This document shows, in pieces, positions 39,066 through 47,316 of a stretch of 64,000 nucleotides of DNA. The DNA is from Candidatus Palauibacter scopulicola. Its GTDB lineage: Bacteria; Gemmatimonadota; Gemmatimonadetes; Palauibacterales; Palauibacteraceae. The translations under genes were made by a program, and so were the position numbers. The notes under the pieces are model-generated. The model did no database searches, was not told the origin of the DNA, and worked only from the letters and a program-made list of their open reading frames with translations. The stretch lies in contig NZ_CANPWG010000046.1 in assembly GCF_947581915.1 (NCBI RefSeq), positions 37,679 to 101,678 of the forward strand. Direction: 5' to 3'. The first letter of the stretch is position 1. Every line of letters starts with the position of its first letter.

Positions 39066-41773
39066 CCTGAGGCCTTCCGCCCGCCGTCCGAGAAGGCGAG
39101 CGCCCCTTCCTCGATCGAGCCGTTGGCGAGCGCAGCGGCGAGCGCTTCGTCGAGCGTCTCCACGAGGTGGAAGTCGAGCTGCTCGCACACGTGATCCGGG
39201 AGGTCCTCGAGGTCGCCCTCGTTGACCGCCGGGAGGATGATCGCGCCGATCCCGGCGCGGGCGGCGCCGAGCACCTTCTCCTTCACGCCGCCGATCGGGA
39301 GCACCCGTCCGGAGAGCGTGATCTCGCCCGTCATGGCGACGTCGTGCCGCACCGGGTGGTCGCCGAGGGCGCTCACGAGCGCCACCGCCATGGCGATGCC
39401 CGCCGACGGTCCCTCCTTGGGGATGGCGCCGGCCGGGACATGGATGTGAATCTCGTGATCCCGTAGCCGTTCCTCCGTGAGATCGAGCCCGTTCGCGTGG
39501 CTGCGCGCGAAGGTGAGCGCGGCCTGCGCGCTCTCCTTCATGACGTCGCCGAGCTGCCCGGTCAGGACGAGCCCTTCCTTGCCCTTCAGGACCCTCGTCT
39601 CGACGAGCATGATGTCGCCGCCCACGGGCGTGTAGAACATGCCCGTCGCCACGCCGACCGCATCCTCCTCCATCTTTTCGGCGGCATGCACCTTCGGCCG
39701 GCCCAGCAGATCACGCAGGTCGTCCGCGTCCACCGCCGCCTCCGAGGATCCCGTCGCGATCTTCCGCGCGGACTTCCGGCAGACCGAGCCGAGTTCGCGC
39801 TCGAGTTGCCGCACGCCGGCCTCGCGCGTGTAGCGGGTGATGATCGCGCGAATCGCGCCCTCGTCGACCTCGACCTGCTCCGGGAGCAGGCCGTTCCGCC
39901 GCTTTTGCCGCGGCAGGAGGAAACGGCGCGCGATCTCGAGCTTCTCGGCTTCCGTGTAGCCACGGAACTCGATCGCCTCCATCCGGTCGCGCAGGGGTCC
40001 GGGGATCTGCTCGAACACGTTTGCCGTGGCGATAAACAGCACCTGCGAGAGATCGAAGGGCACCCCGAGGTAGTGATCGACGAACGACTCGTTCTGCGCC
40101 GGATCGAGCACCTCCATCAGCGCGGCCGAGGGGTCGCCCTGGAAGGACACCCCCAGCTTGTCGATCTCATCGAGGAGGAACACGGGGTTCTTCGTCCCCG
40201 CCCGCTTCAGCCCCTCGATGATGCGGCCCGCCATCGCGCCCACGTACGTGCGCCGGTGTCCCCGGATGTCCGCCTCGTCGCGCGCCCCGCCCAGCGACAC
40301 GCGGACGTACTTCCGCCCCATGGCGTCGGCGATCGAACGGGCGATCGAAGTCTTGCCCACGCCCGGCGGCCCGACGAAGAGCAGCGTCTCCCCCGCGCGG
40401 TCGTCTTCATACCCCCGGACCGGGTCGGCCTCGGCCTCGTCGGATGCTTCCCCATCGGAGGCCTCGGACCCCTCGGGGGCCGTCGCGTCCGCCTCGCTCT
40501 TCGCGCCGCTATTCCCCGACGCCTCGGTCCCCTCCTCCTCGTCGGTCTCCGGGCCCCCCCCGGCGTCCGCCTCCGATTCGGCGGCTTCGCGAGCCCTCGT
40601 CTCTTCCTGCAGCTTGCGGACCGCGAGGAAGTCGAGCACCCGATCCTTCACGTCCTGAAGTCCGTAGTGGTCCCGTTCCAGGATCTCTTCGGCGCGGGGG
40701 ATGTCCAGTTGTTCCTCGGTCGTCTCCGACCACGGGAGATCCGCCACGATCTCCAGGTACGTTCGCACGACCTGGGCCTCCGCCGACTCGCGCGGGATGC
40801 GCTCGAGACGCCGAAGCTCGCGGTCGACTTCCTGGCGCGCCTCCTCCGGCAGCTCGAGCGCCTCGATGCGCTCGCGCAGGTCGTTCGCCTCCTGGGAGTC
40901 GATGTCCTCGCCCAGCTCCTTCTGGATCGCCTTCATCTGCTCGCGCAGGAAGATCTCGCGCTGCCTCTCCCCCAACTCCTCCTGGACCTGCTCGCGGATC
41001 TCCTCCTGCGCCTCGAGCAGCCCGATCTGCTTCTGCAGGTCCACGAGAAGCGAGCGCAGCCGCGCCTCGACGGAGAGGGTCTCGAGAAGCTCCTGCTTCT
41101 GCTCGACCTCGAGTTCGGTGTAGAAGGCGACGAGATCGGCGAGTTCGCCGGGCGTCGACACGCCGCCCAGGAGGTGGTCGACGATCTCCTTCGGCACGCC
41201 GCGCAGGCGGCTGACTTCCGCGGCTCGCTCATGGACCTCCTTGTAGAGCGCCGCGAAGGCCCGCTCTTCGGCGTCGAGCGGGTCCATGTCGTCCATCTCT
41301 CTCGCGACGACCTGGAGGTATCCGTCGCGCTCGGCGTATTCGAGGGCGGCGGCACGGGCATCGCCCTGGATGACCATCTGGATGCCGCCGGGCACCTTCT
41401 GCATCTGCGCGATCCGGCACACGGTCCCGATGCGGTACAGGTGCTCGGGGTCCGGCCGTTCGATCTCGGCATCGATCTGGGCGACCGCAAAGAGCAGCTT
41501 GTCCCCCGCGATCGCCCGGTCGATGGCCTTCATGGTCTTTTCCCGACCCGCCGCGATCGGCGCCGCCACGGCGGGGAACACGACCGTGCCCCGGAGGGGG
41601 AGCACGGGCAGCCGCAAGCGCTTCGACTCGGTCCGGCTCGCGGGTTCGGCTCCCTCGGCGGGGTCCGGCGCTTCGGCGCCCTCGACCTCGGCGACCTTCA
41701 TCTCAAGCGGGACGCCGCCGTCTTCGGTGGGCGGCGCGCCAGCCTTATCCTTGCGTCCGTTTTCTTCGCTCAT
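39062..41773 (-). CDS. lon: ATP-dependent protease Lon with acidic insert
   Basis: A 903-residue Lon. The N-terminal substrate domain (~52-250, 'LPVLPLRGTVVFPAV') is followed by coiled-coil (~255-340), AAA+ with Walker A 'GPPGVGKT' at 468-475 and Walker B 'VFLLDEIDKLG', and a C-terminal protease domain with the S790 ('GPSAG') / K833 ('GGVKEK') dyad. Just before the Walker A, where other Lons have about ten residues, there is a ~65-residue Glu/Asp/Ala/Ser/Gly linker (392-458). The first ~50 residues are also acidic and low-complexity. Lon degrades misfolded and regulatory proteins. The ATG at 41773 is chosen; the frame continues upstream without homology. Confidence 0.95.
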   Translation of the reverse strand: MSEENGRKDKAGAPPTEDGGVPLEMKVAEVEGAEAPDPAEGAEPASRTESKRLRLPVLPLRGTVVFPAVAAPIAAGREKTMKAIDRAIAGDKLLFAVAQIDAEIERPDPEHLYRIGTVCRIAQMQKVPGGIQMVIQGDARAAALEYAERDGYLQVVAREMDDMDPLDAEERAFAALYKEVHERAAEVSRLRGVPKEIVDHLLGGVSTPGELADLVAFYTELEVEQKQELLETLSVEARLRSLLVDLQKQIGLLEAQEEIREQVQEELGERQREIFLREQMKAIQKELGEDIDSQEANDLRERIEALELPEEARQEVDRELRRLERIPRESAEAQVVRTYLEIVADLPWSETTEEQLDIPRAEEILERDHYGLQDVKDRVLDFLAVRKLQEETRAREAAESEADAGGGPETDEEEGTEASGNSGAKSEADATAPEGSEASDGEASDEAEADPVRGYEDDRAGETLLFVGPPGVGKTSIARSIADAMGRKYVRVSLGGARDEADIRGHRRTYVGAMAGRIIEGLKRAGTKNPVFLLDEIDKLGVSFQGDPSAALMEVLDPAQNESFVDHYLGVPFDLSQVLFIATANVFEQIPGPLRDRMEAIEFRGYTEAEKLEIARRFLLPRQKRRNGLLPEQVEVDEGAIRAIITRYTREAGVRQLERELGSVCRKSARKIATGSSEAAVDADDLRDLLGRPKVHAAEKMEEDAVGVATGMFYTPVGGDIMLVETRVLKGKEGLVLTGQLGDVMKESAQAALTFARSHANGLDLTEERLRDHEIHIHVPAGAIPKEGPSAGIAMAVALVSALGDHPVRHDVAMTGEITLSGRVLPIGGVKEKVLGAARAGIGAIILPAVNEGDLEDLPDHVCEQLDFHLVETLDEALAAALANGSIEEGALAFSDGGRKASG

Positions 41774-41940
41774 GCTCGCGTAGCTTCTATGTCCTCGCGC
41801 GACGTGCGCGGCCGTCGGATTCGCGTCTTCTGGTGCAGGTTTCGGGCCCGCCGGTTTCTCTCCCTGTACCCCACTGTCCGCCGATTTGACACAACGACGC
41901 TCGTAAGAGGTCTGCCGATGAGGGCGGTGTGCGTCAAGAC

Positions 41941-42011
41941 GGCAGCCGTCCGCCCTGGCCTGGCAGCCCGTACGCCCGGGTCGGGCAGCCAGCCGTGCTA
42001 GCTTGGCAGCC
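41941..42011. promoter_or_regulatory. Four helically phased GGCAGCC boxes upstream of ispH
   Basis: GGCAGCC occurs at 41941, 41962, 41984 and 42005, with spacings of 21, 22 and 21 bases, about two DNA turns. The array ends 26 bases before the ispH start, in the 264-bp gap divergent from lon. It may be a multi-site operator or a decayed 21-bp tandem repeat; the bases between boxes are only loosely similar. Confidence 0.45.
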
Positions 42012-42037
42012 GCGCGGGATCTTGCCATCTTGAGGGC

Positions 42038-43291
42038 ATGGCAAAACAGACACTGAGTGCGGGCCGTCGCAAGGCGCCGGCCGCGGAGGAACGCTACTAC
42101 CGGCGCGGGCTGGGTCTGAAGAAGGAGATCCAGCCGGTGATCGATTTCGAGTATGGGAGCGCCATCGTCTCCCTCATCCGGGAGCGGGACTTCGAGCTTC
42201 AGGCCGGGCGGATCCTTCTGCGCCTCGCGAAGAGTTCCGGGTTCTGCTACGGCGTGGACCGCGCGGTGGACTACGCGTACGAGTCGCGCCGCAAGTTCCC
42301 GGATCGGCGGATCCTCCTCGTCGGCGAGATCATCCACAACCCGCATGTGAACCGCCGGCTCCAGGAGATGGAGATCGAGTTCCTCTATCCTTCCGAAGCC
42401 GGGGAGTTCGACTTCAGCGGCGTCACCGTCGACGACGTCGTGATCATCCCGGCCTTCGGCGTGACGCTGCACGACTTCGAAGCGTTGCGGGCCCTCGACT
42501 GCATTCTGGTCGACACGACGTGCGGCTCGGTGCTCAACGTATGGAAGCGGGTGGACGGCTACGCGCGCGACGGGTTCACCTCCGTCATCCACGGCAAGTA
42601 CTGGCACGAGGAGACGCGGGCGACCAGTTCGCAGGTCCTCAAGCACGAAGACGGGAAGTTCCTCGTCGTTCGCGACATGGAGCAGGCCCAAATGGTCTGT
42701 TCCTATATCCGCGGAGAAGGGGAGCGGGCGTCCTTCATGCAGACGTTTGCGGAATCCGTGTCCGAAGGGTTCGACCCCGACCTCCACCTGGAGAAGGTCG
42801 GCGTCGCCAACCAGACGACGATGCTGGCTTCCGAGTCGCTGGCCATCGCGGCGAAGCTCGGCGAGGCGGTCGCGGACCGCTGGGGGCCGGAGGAGATGCC
42901 GGACCGCTTCCGCAGCTTCGACACCATCTGCTCGGCGACGCAGAAGCGGCAGGACGCCGTCAAGGACATGATGGAGGACCCGCCGGACCTCATGGTCGTG
43001 ATCGGAGGCTACAACTCCTCGAACACGAACCAGCTCGCGTACCTCTGCAGCCTGTATACGACGACGTATCACATAGAGGACGCCGCCTGCATCGATACCG
43101 TGCGCGGTCGCATCACCCACAAGCCGCTGGGAACCGATGACACGGTGACGGAGGGCGCCTGGTTGCCGGACGGGAACATCAGCATCGGCATCACGGCGGG
43201 CGCCTCCACGCCGAACTCGAAGCTCGGCGAGGCGGTGGAGCGCATCCTGCGGGGCGCCGGCTACGACCCCTCCGGCATCCTGAGGGCCTGA
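42038..43291 (+). CDS. ispH: 4-hydroxy-3-methylbut-2-enyl diphosphate reductase (IspH)
   Basis: A 417-residue iron-sulfur enzyme of the MEP isoprenoid pathway, making IPP and DMAPP. The three cluster cysteines lie in 'GFCYGVDRAV' (C70), 'VDTTCGSV' and 'DTICSATQKRQ'. 'GEIIHNPHV' and the serine/asparagine pair in 'GGYNSSNTNQL' are the substrate-binding motifs. It is the long form of IspH seen in cyanobacteria and plants, ~100 residues longer than E. coli IspH, with extra N-terminal and middle segments. A GAGGG sequence precedes the ATG. It converges with the decarboxylase beta gene, 15 bases apart. Confidence 0.94.
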   Translation: MAKQTLSAGRRKAPAAEERYYRRGLGLKKEIQPVIDFEYGSAIVSLIRERDFELQAGRILLRLAKSSGFCYGVDRAVDYAYESRRKFPDRRILLVGEIIHNPHVNRRLQEMEIEFLYPSEAGEFDFSGVTVDDVVIIPAFGVTLHDFEALRALDCILVDTTCGSVLNVWKRVDGYARDGFTSVIHGKYWHEETRATSSQVLKHEDGKFLVVRDMEQAQMVCSYIRGEGERASFMQTFAESVSEGFDPDLHLEKVGVANQTTMLASESLAIAAKLGEAVADRWGPEEMPDRFRSFDTICSATQKRQDAVKDMMEDPPDLMVVIGGYNSSNTNQLAYLCSLYTTTYHIEDAACIDTVRGRITHKPLGTDDTVTEGAWLPDGNISIGITAGASTPNSKLGEAVERILRGAGYDPSGILRA

Positions 43292-43306
43292 CCGGCGCGT
43301 CGGCGC

Positions 43307-43918
43307 TCAGTCGCCCGCGAGCGCGGCCCGGAAACGGGCCCGGAGCAGGACGCCGTCCCTCGGCGGATATGAATCCGGCTCGGCGCTGAGCGCGACTTTC
43401 GCGACGCACAGCACCGGGCCGTCCTCCTCGAACAGGGTCGCCGCCAGGGTCGTCGCCAGGGCTTCGACGTCCGTCCCCGAAACCCCCTCCCCTCCCTCGT
43501 CCCCGACCGTGAAGGCCGTCTCAATGCCGGCCCCGCGCGCGATCGCGGCGATGTCCGTGTTCTTCCCCGTGAGCCCCGCCTGGCGTCCCGTCTCGCCGAA
43601 CGCCTCGTTGTCGAGCACGAGGAGCGCGAGGTTGGAAGGGGCCTGCGCGGCGATCGTGGCGAGGCTCCCCATCCCCATCAGCATCTCCGCGTCCCCGGTG
43701 ACCACGAGCACCCGCCGGTCCGACCGCGCGAGGGCGACTCCGAGCCCCAGCATCGCCGCCCCGCCCATCGCGCCCCAGAAGTAGAAGTTGAGCGGCGAGT
43801 CGCCCGCCGCGTGACAGTCCCACGCGGCGGAACCGAGTCCCGCGACCACGGCCGCGTCGCCGCGCCGGTCCAGGATCCCCGCGACGAGCGCCCGCCGGTC
43901 CAGCGTCGCGCCCGCCAT
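43307..43918 (-). CDS. ThDP-dependent 2-oxo-acid decarboxylase, beta (ThDP-binding) subunit
   Basis: A 203-residue protein matching the C-terminal, ThDP pyrophosphate-binding half of sulfopyruvate/phosphonopyruvate decarboxylases (ComE/Ppd-like). The motif 'GDAEMLMGMGSLATIAA' to 'LVLDNEAFGETG' provides the Mg/ThDP site. It overlaps the alpha subunit stop by one base (TGATG). The substrate is not identified: sulfopyruvate, phosphonopyruvate or another 3-substituted pyruvate are options. No sulfonate or phosphonate genes are nearby; instead an acyl-CoA dehydrogenase and a MaoC hydratase are divergently transcribed next door. Confidence 0.82.
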   Translation of the reverse strand: MAGATLDRRALVAGILDRRGDAAVVAGLGSAAWDCHAAGDSPLNFYFWGAMGGAAMLGLGVALARSDRRVLVVTGDAEMLMGMGSLATIAAQAPSNLALLVLDNEAFGETGRQAGLTGKNTDIAAIARGAGIETAFTVGDEGGEGVSGTDVEALATTLAATLFEEDGPVLCVAKVALSAEPDSYPPRDGVLLRARFRAALAGD

Positions 43919-44535
43919 CAGTCGGCGCCCGCGAACGACTTGGCGCCGATGATGCGCTGGCTGACGAGCACCGCGGCGGGCCGTCCGGCCTCCCGCGCCC
44001 GCGCGGCGGCTTCCACAAACGCCGGCGCCACCCCGGAGGCGGCCTCCGGACGGAACACGTCCACTCCGAGGGCCGCGAGGAGGTCGGGCACGGCGCACCC
44101 CACCGGGACCTGCCACGGGTTCCGCTCCTCCGCTTCCCCGCGCATGGACACGAGGAGGAGACAGGGAATCCGGCACACGTTCGGGAGTGCGAGCATGTTC
44201 ACGATGTTGCCGACGCCGCTCGACTGGATGGCGACGGCCGCGAGTTCGCCGCCGAGCCACGTGCCGCAGGCGAGGGCGATCCCCTCCTCCTCCGTCGTGA
44301 GCGTGATGAGCCGGATTCCGGCGTCCGCTTCGCACAGTTCGAGGAACCTCCCGAGACCGGCGTCCGGCACCGTGGCGACATGACGGATCCCGAGGCCCGG
44401 GAGCGATCGGTATACCTCCTCCCCCCAATCCGAGCCGTCGGAGCCGTCGGCGCCGCGGGAGCCTTCGGAGCCGTGAGAGCCGTGAGAGCCGTGGGCGTCG
44501 GGCTGCGGCGAGATGTCCGGGTCGTCCCCTGTCAC
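43918..44535 (-). CDS. ThDP-dependent 2-oxo-acid decarboxylase, alpha (PYR) subunit
   Basis: A 205-residue protein matching the N-terminal PYR half of sulfopyruvate/phosphonopyruvate decarboxylase. 'TLTTEEEGIALACGTWLGG' contains the glutamate that activates ThDP, and 'IQSSGVGNIVNMLALPNV' follows. The GTG at 44535 is chosen for GGTGGAG upstream. Residues ~15-36 are seven repeats of x-Gly-Ser/Ala, encoded by seven 9-bp units, forming a flexible tail absent from the family. The subunit pairs with the beta protein to make the active site at their interface. Confidence 0.8.
   Translation of the reverse strand: MTGDDPDISPQPDAHGSHGSHGSEGSRGADGSDGSDWGEEVYRSLPGLGIRHVATVPDAGLGRFLELCEADAGIRLITLTTEEEGIALACGTWLGGELAAVAIQSSGVGNIVNMLALPNVCRIPCLLLVSMRGEAEERNPWQVPVGCAVPDLLAALGVDVFRPEAASGVAPAFVEAAARAREAGRPAAVLVSQRIIGAKSFAGAD
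44432..44494. repeat. Seven tandem 9-bp repeats in the decarboxylase alpha 5' end
   Basis: Units are GAGCCGTCG, GAGCCGTCG, GCGCCGCGG, GAGCCTTCG, GAGCCGTGA, GAGCCGTGA and GAGCCGTGG on the plus strand. On the minus strand each encodes x-Gly-Ser (or Ala). The unit length preserves frame. Array homogeneity suggests recent slippage. Confidence 0.75.
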
Positions 44536-44695
44536 TTTGCTCCACCTCGATCCGGGTCGGGATTCGCGTCCGGTGGTCTGTCCCGCGGAGAATATGCCGC
44601 CCCGCTCCGCCCGGAGCCATCGCGGCGACCGCCGACAACCCGTACCCTCCGTCCCATCCCCTCGATCGACGAAACCCGGAGGGAAACCGGCCCGC

Positions 44696-45859
44696 GTGTT
44701 CACGAGTTCCGAAGACGGCTACGAGGCGATCCGCGAGGGCGTTCGCGGCCTGTGCGAGCGCTTTCCGGGCGAGTACTGGCGGGACCGGGACCGCGAGAGC
44801 GCCTACCCGACCGCGTTCATCGAGGCGCTGACCGAGGCGGGATACCTCGCGGCGCTCATCCCCGAGGAATACGGAGGCGCCGGACTCGACCTCAAGGCGG
44901 CGTGCGTCATCCTCGAGATGATCCAGCGCACCGGGTGCAACGGGGCCGCCTGCCACGCCCAGATGTACATCATGGGCACCCTGCTCCGGCACGGGAGCGA
45001 GGCGCAGAAGCGGCGCTACCTGCCCCGGATCGCGGCGGGAGAGTTGCGCCTGCAGGCCTTCGGGGTGAGCGAGCCGACCTGCGGCACGGACACGACCCGG
45101 ATCGCGACGACCGCCGAGCGTGACGGCGACGCCTACGTCATCCACGGGCAGAAGACGTGGATCTCCCGCTCCGAACACTCCGACCTCATGCTCCTGCTCG
45201 CGCGCACGACGCCCCGCGAGGAGAGCGCGAAGCCCACGGCGGGGATGTCCGTCTTCCTGGTCGACCTGCGGGACGAAGTCGGGGAGTCCGTCACGATCCG
45301 GCCCATCGAGACGATGATCAACCACTCCACCACCGAGGTGTTCTTCGACGGACTGCGTGTGCCGGCGGCGAACCTCATCGGCGAGGAGGGGAAGGGGTTC
45401 CGCTACATCCTCGATGGCCTGAACGCCGAGCGCGTGCTCATCGCGGCCGAGTGCGTCGGGGACGCGCGGTTCTTCGTGGAGCGTGCCGCGGAATACGCGA
45501 AGGAGCGCGAGGTGTTCGGGCGCCCCATCGGGCAGAACCAGGGCATCCAGTTCCCGATCGCCGAAGCCCACATGAAGACGGAGGCGGCGGCGCTCATGGT
45601 CGAGCGGGCGGCGTCGCTGTTCGACGACGGCGCGCCCTGCGGCGCCGAGGCGAACATGGCCAAGTACCTCGCGGCGGACGCCTCGTGGGCCGCGGCCGAC
45701 ATGTGCATGCAGACGTACGGGGGCTTCGCCTTCTCCACCGAGTACGACATCGAGCGCAAGTTCCGCGAGACCCGCCTGTACCAGATCGCGCCGATCTCCA
45801 CGAACCTGATCCTGTCGCATGTGGCGACCCATGTCCTGGGTCTCCCGAAGTCGTTCTAG
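44696..45859 (+). CDS. Acyl-CoA dehydrogenase
   Basis: A 387-residue FAD-dependent acyl-CoA dehydrogenase. 'LQAFGVSEPTCGTDTTRI' and 'KTWISRSEHSDLML' are the flavin and substrate strands. The C-terminal helical domain has 'YGGFAFSTEYDIERKFRETRLYQIAPIS', with the glutamate position of the family base. It introduces a 2,3-double bond into an acyl-CoA and passes electrons to ETF. Chain-length specificity is unknown. The GTG at 44696 fits the conserved N-terminus but its GGAGG is 13 bases away. The MaoC gene follows after 16 bases, so dehydrogenation then hydration is likely. Confidence 0.9.
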   Translation: MFTSSEDGYEAIREGVRGLCERFPGEYWRDRDRESAYPTAFIEALTEAGYLAALIPEEYGGAGLDLKAACVILEMIQRTGCNGAACHAQMYIMGTLLRHGSEAQKRRYLPRIAAGELRLQAFGVSEPTCGTDTTRIATTAERDGDAYVIHGQKTWISRSEHSDLMLLLARTTPREESAKPTAGMSVFLVDLRDEVGESVTIRPIETMINHSTTEVFFDGLRVPAANLIGEEGKGFRYILDGLNAERVLIAAECVGDARFFVERAAEYAKEREVFGRPIGQNQGIQFPIAEAHMKTEAAALMVERAASLFDDGAPCGAEANMAKYLAADASWAAADMCMQTYGGFAFSTEYDIERKFRETRLYQIAPISTNLILSHVATHVLGLPKSF

Positions 45860-45875
45860 GACGGGAGGGTCGGCG

Positions 45876-45929
45876 ATGGAGGGCGGACCGTCGATGGAGA
45901 GTGGACCGGCGACGGAGGGCGGACCGTCG
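45876..45929 (+). repeat. Three 18-bp tandem repeats at the MaoC gene start
   Basis: ATGGAGGGCGGACCGTCG, ATGGAGAGTGGACCGGCG and ACGGAGGGCGGACCGTCG lie head to tail, followed by a diverged fourth unit (ATGGCGGGC). The units are in frame and supply alternative ATG codons. Confidence 0.8.
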
Positions 45930-46760
45930 ATGGCGGGCGAGGCGCACGGCGTCGGACGCACCGAGGAGGTCCTGGACCGGGCGTCCCCGGCGCTCGCGAG
46001 CGCCATGCTCGCCACGCTGGACCGGGACCCGTCGGCACTGAGCCGGGGAGATCCCCTCCCGCCCCTGTTCCACTGGATGTACTGCCGGGAACTGGCGCCG
46101 GGCAGCCAGCTCGACGTCGACGGCCATCAGAAACGCGGCGACTTCCTGCCGGCGCTGCCCCTCTCCCGCCGCATGTGGGCCGGCGGCCGCCTGAAGTTCG
46201 AGGGGACCGTCCGGGTGGGAGACGGGCTCCGCCGTCGATCGACGGTCCTATCGGTCACGCCCAAGGCCGGCCGCAGCGGCCCGCTCGTGCTGGTCACGGT
46301 CGAGCACCGGATCTTGGGCCACGACGGGGAGATCGTCGAGGAACAGGACCTGGTCTTCCTCGAGCGGCCCGCCGAGCCGCTGGTGCTGCCCGACGTTCCC
46401 GCCGCGAACGAAGAGATGGAGTGGTCGGAGTCCGTGACGCCGAACGCCGCCATGCTGTTCCGGTTCTCGGCGCTCACCTTCAACGCGCACCGCATCCACT
46501 ACGACCGGACCTACGCGCGCGATGTCGAGATGTATCCCGATCTCGTCGTGCACGGCCCGCTCACGGCGCTGCTCCTCGCCGATCTCGCGGTCCGGCGCTC
46601 CGGGCGGCCGCTGCGGACGCTGAGCTTCCGGGCCCGCCGGCCGATGTTCGTCGACCGGACGATCGCCCTTCAGGGAAGACGGGAAGGGGACCGGGCGGAT
46701 CTCAGGGCGCTCGACGAGACGGGCGCCCTCGCGATGTCCGCCCAGGCCACCTTGGCCTGA
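45876..46760 (+). CDS. MaoC/FAS1-like acyl-CoA dehydratase (mesaconyl-CoA hydratase type)
   Basis: A ~294-residue double hot-dog protein. The C-terminal half has the hydratase signature 'FSALTFNAHRIHYDRTYARDVEMYPDLVVHGPLTALLL'. The N-terminal half has 'PPLFHWMYCRELAP', as in mesaconyl-C4-CoA hydratase and beta-methylmalyl-CoA dehydratase relatives. It would add water to (or remove it from) an enoyl-CoA. The first 18 residues are three six-residue repeats (MEGGPS, MESGPA, TEGGPS) from an 18-bp tandem repeat, so the true start may be 45876, 45894 or 45930. It follows the acyl-CoA dehydrogenase. Confidence 0.82.
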   Translation: MEGGPSMESGPATEGGPSMAGEAHGVGRTEEVLDRASPALASAMLATLDRDPSALSRGDPLPPLFHWMYCRELAPGSQLDVDGHQKRGDFLPALPLSRRMWAGGRLKFEGTVRVGDGLRRRSTVLSVTPKAGRSGPLVLVTVEHRILGHDGEIVEEQDLVFLERPAEPLVLPDVPAANEEMEWSESVTPNAAMLFRFSALTFNAHRIHYDRTYARDVEMYPDLVVHGPLTALLLADLAVRRSGRPLRTLSFRARRPMFVDRTIALQGRREGDRADLRALDETGALAMSAQATLA

Positions 46761-46781
46761 CCGCCCGAGCTCATCCCTGCA

Positions 46782-46850
46782 GAGCGTTCCGTGCCTTGTG
46801 GGGCGTTTCGTGCCCTGCGGGGCGTTTCCTACGCCTGCAGGGCGTGTTGC
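46782..46850. repeat. 19-bp tandem repeat in the convergent gap
   Basis: Units beginning GAGCGTTCCG, GGGCGTTTCG, GGGCGTTTCC and GGGCGTG start at 46782, 46801, 46820 and 46840. They span the gap after the MaoC gene and the last codons of the small membrane protein gene. Confidence 0.6.
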
Positions 46851-47221
46851 AGGACGACGACCCCGATCGCCGCGACCAGCACGCCGCCAGCCCGCCAGAG
46901 ACCGGCGCCCATCCGGAGTCCCGTCTCCATCCCCTTCAGAGCGACCCCGGGCAGCAGGGCGTAGCACGCGCCCTTCGCCAGCGCCAGCCAGCCATAGACG
47001 GTGAGGATCGTCGGCACGCCGCCCCACACGTTGTGGAAGGCGACGATGAAGGATCCGATCCCCATGGCGAGGAACGCGACCGTCAGGCTGCCGGCCGTGC
47101 CCTTCGACTGCAGGTGTTCGAGGAACGCCTTCCAGGCATCCGGCCGGAGGAGGTACGAGACCCCCAGGACGATGAGGTTGATCGACACGAACACTTCCAC
47201 TGCCCGCGTGAGGTCTTCCAT
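46829..47221 (-). CDS. Small integral membrane protein, unknown function
   Basis: A 130-residue protein with four likely membrane helices (~8-25, 45-64, 70-92, 107-125). It resembles generic DoxX/SPW-like four-helix proteins in layout but carries no diagnostic motif. GGAGGAAACC precedes the ATG, giving good translation evidence. It lies upstream of the MaoC gene on the opposite strand and downstream of the class V aminotransferase on the same strand. Function unknown. Confidence 0.65.
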   Translation of the reverse strand: MEDLTRAVEVFVSINLIVLGVSYLLRPDAWKAFLEHLQSKGTAGSLTVAFLAMGIGSFIVAFHNVWGGVPTILTVYGWLALAKGACYALLPGVALKGMETGLRMGAGLWRAGGVLVAAIGVVVLQHALQA

Positions 47222-47316
47222 CGGTTTCCTCCTTCTCAGCTACGGGCCCATGCTTGACCGTCGCGGCCCATGCGTGACCGCTCGCGGTCGCACTCCTTTA
47301 CCGTCTCGCTTTACCT

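Noticed and set aside
41774..43120. Upstream extension of the lon frame by 449 codons
   Set aside because: It is antisense to ispH; Lon homology begins after 41773.
44432..44494. Possible CRISPR-like array
   Set aside because: Units are 9 bp, contiguous without spacers, and lie in a coding frame. No cas genes are present.
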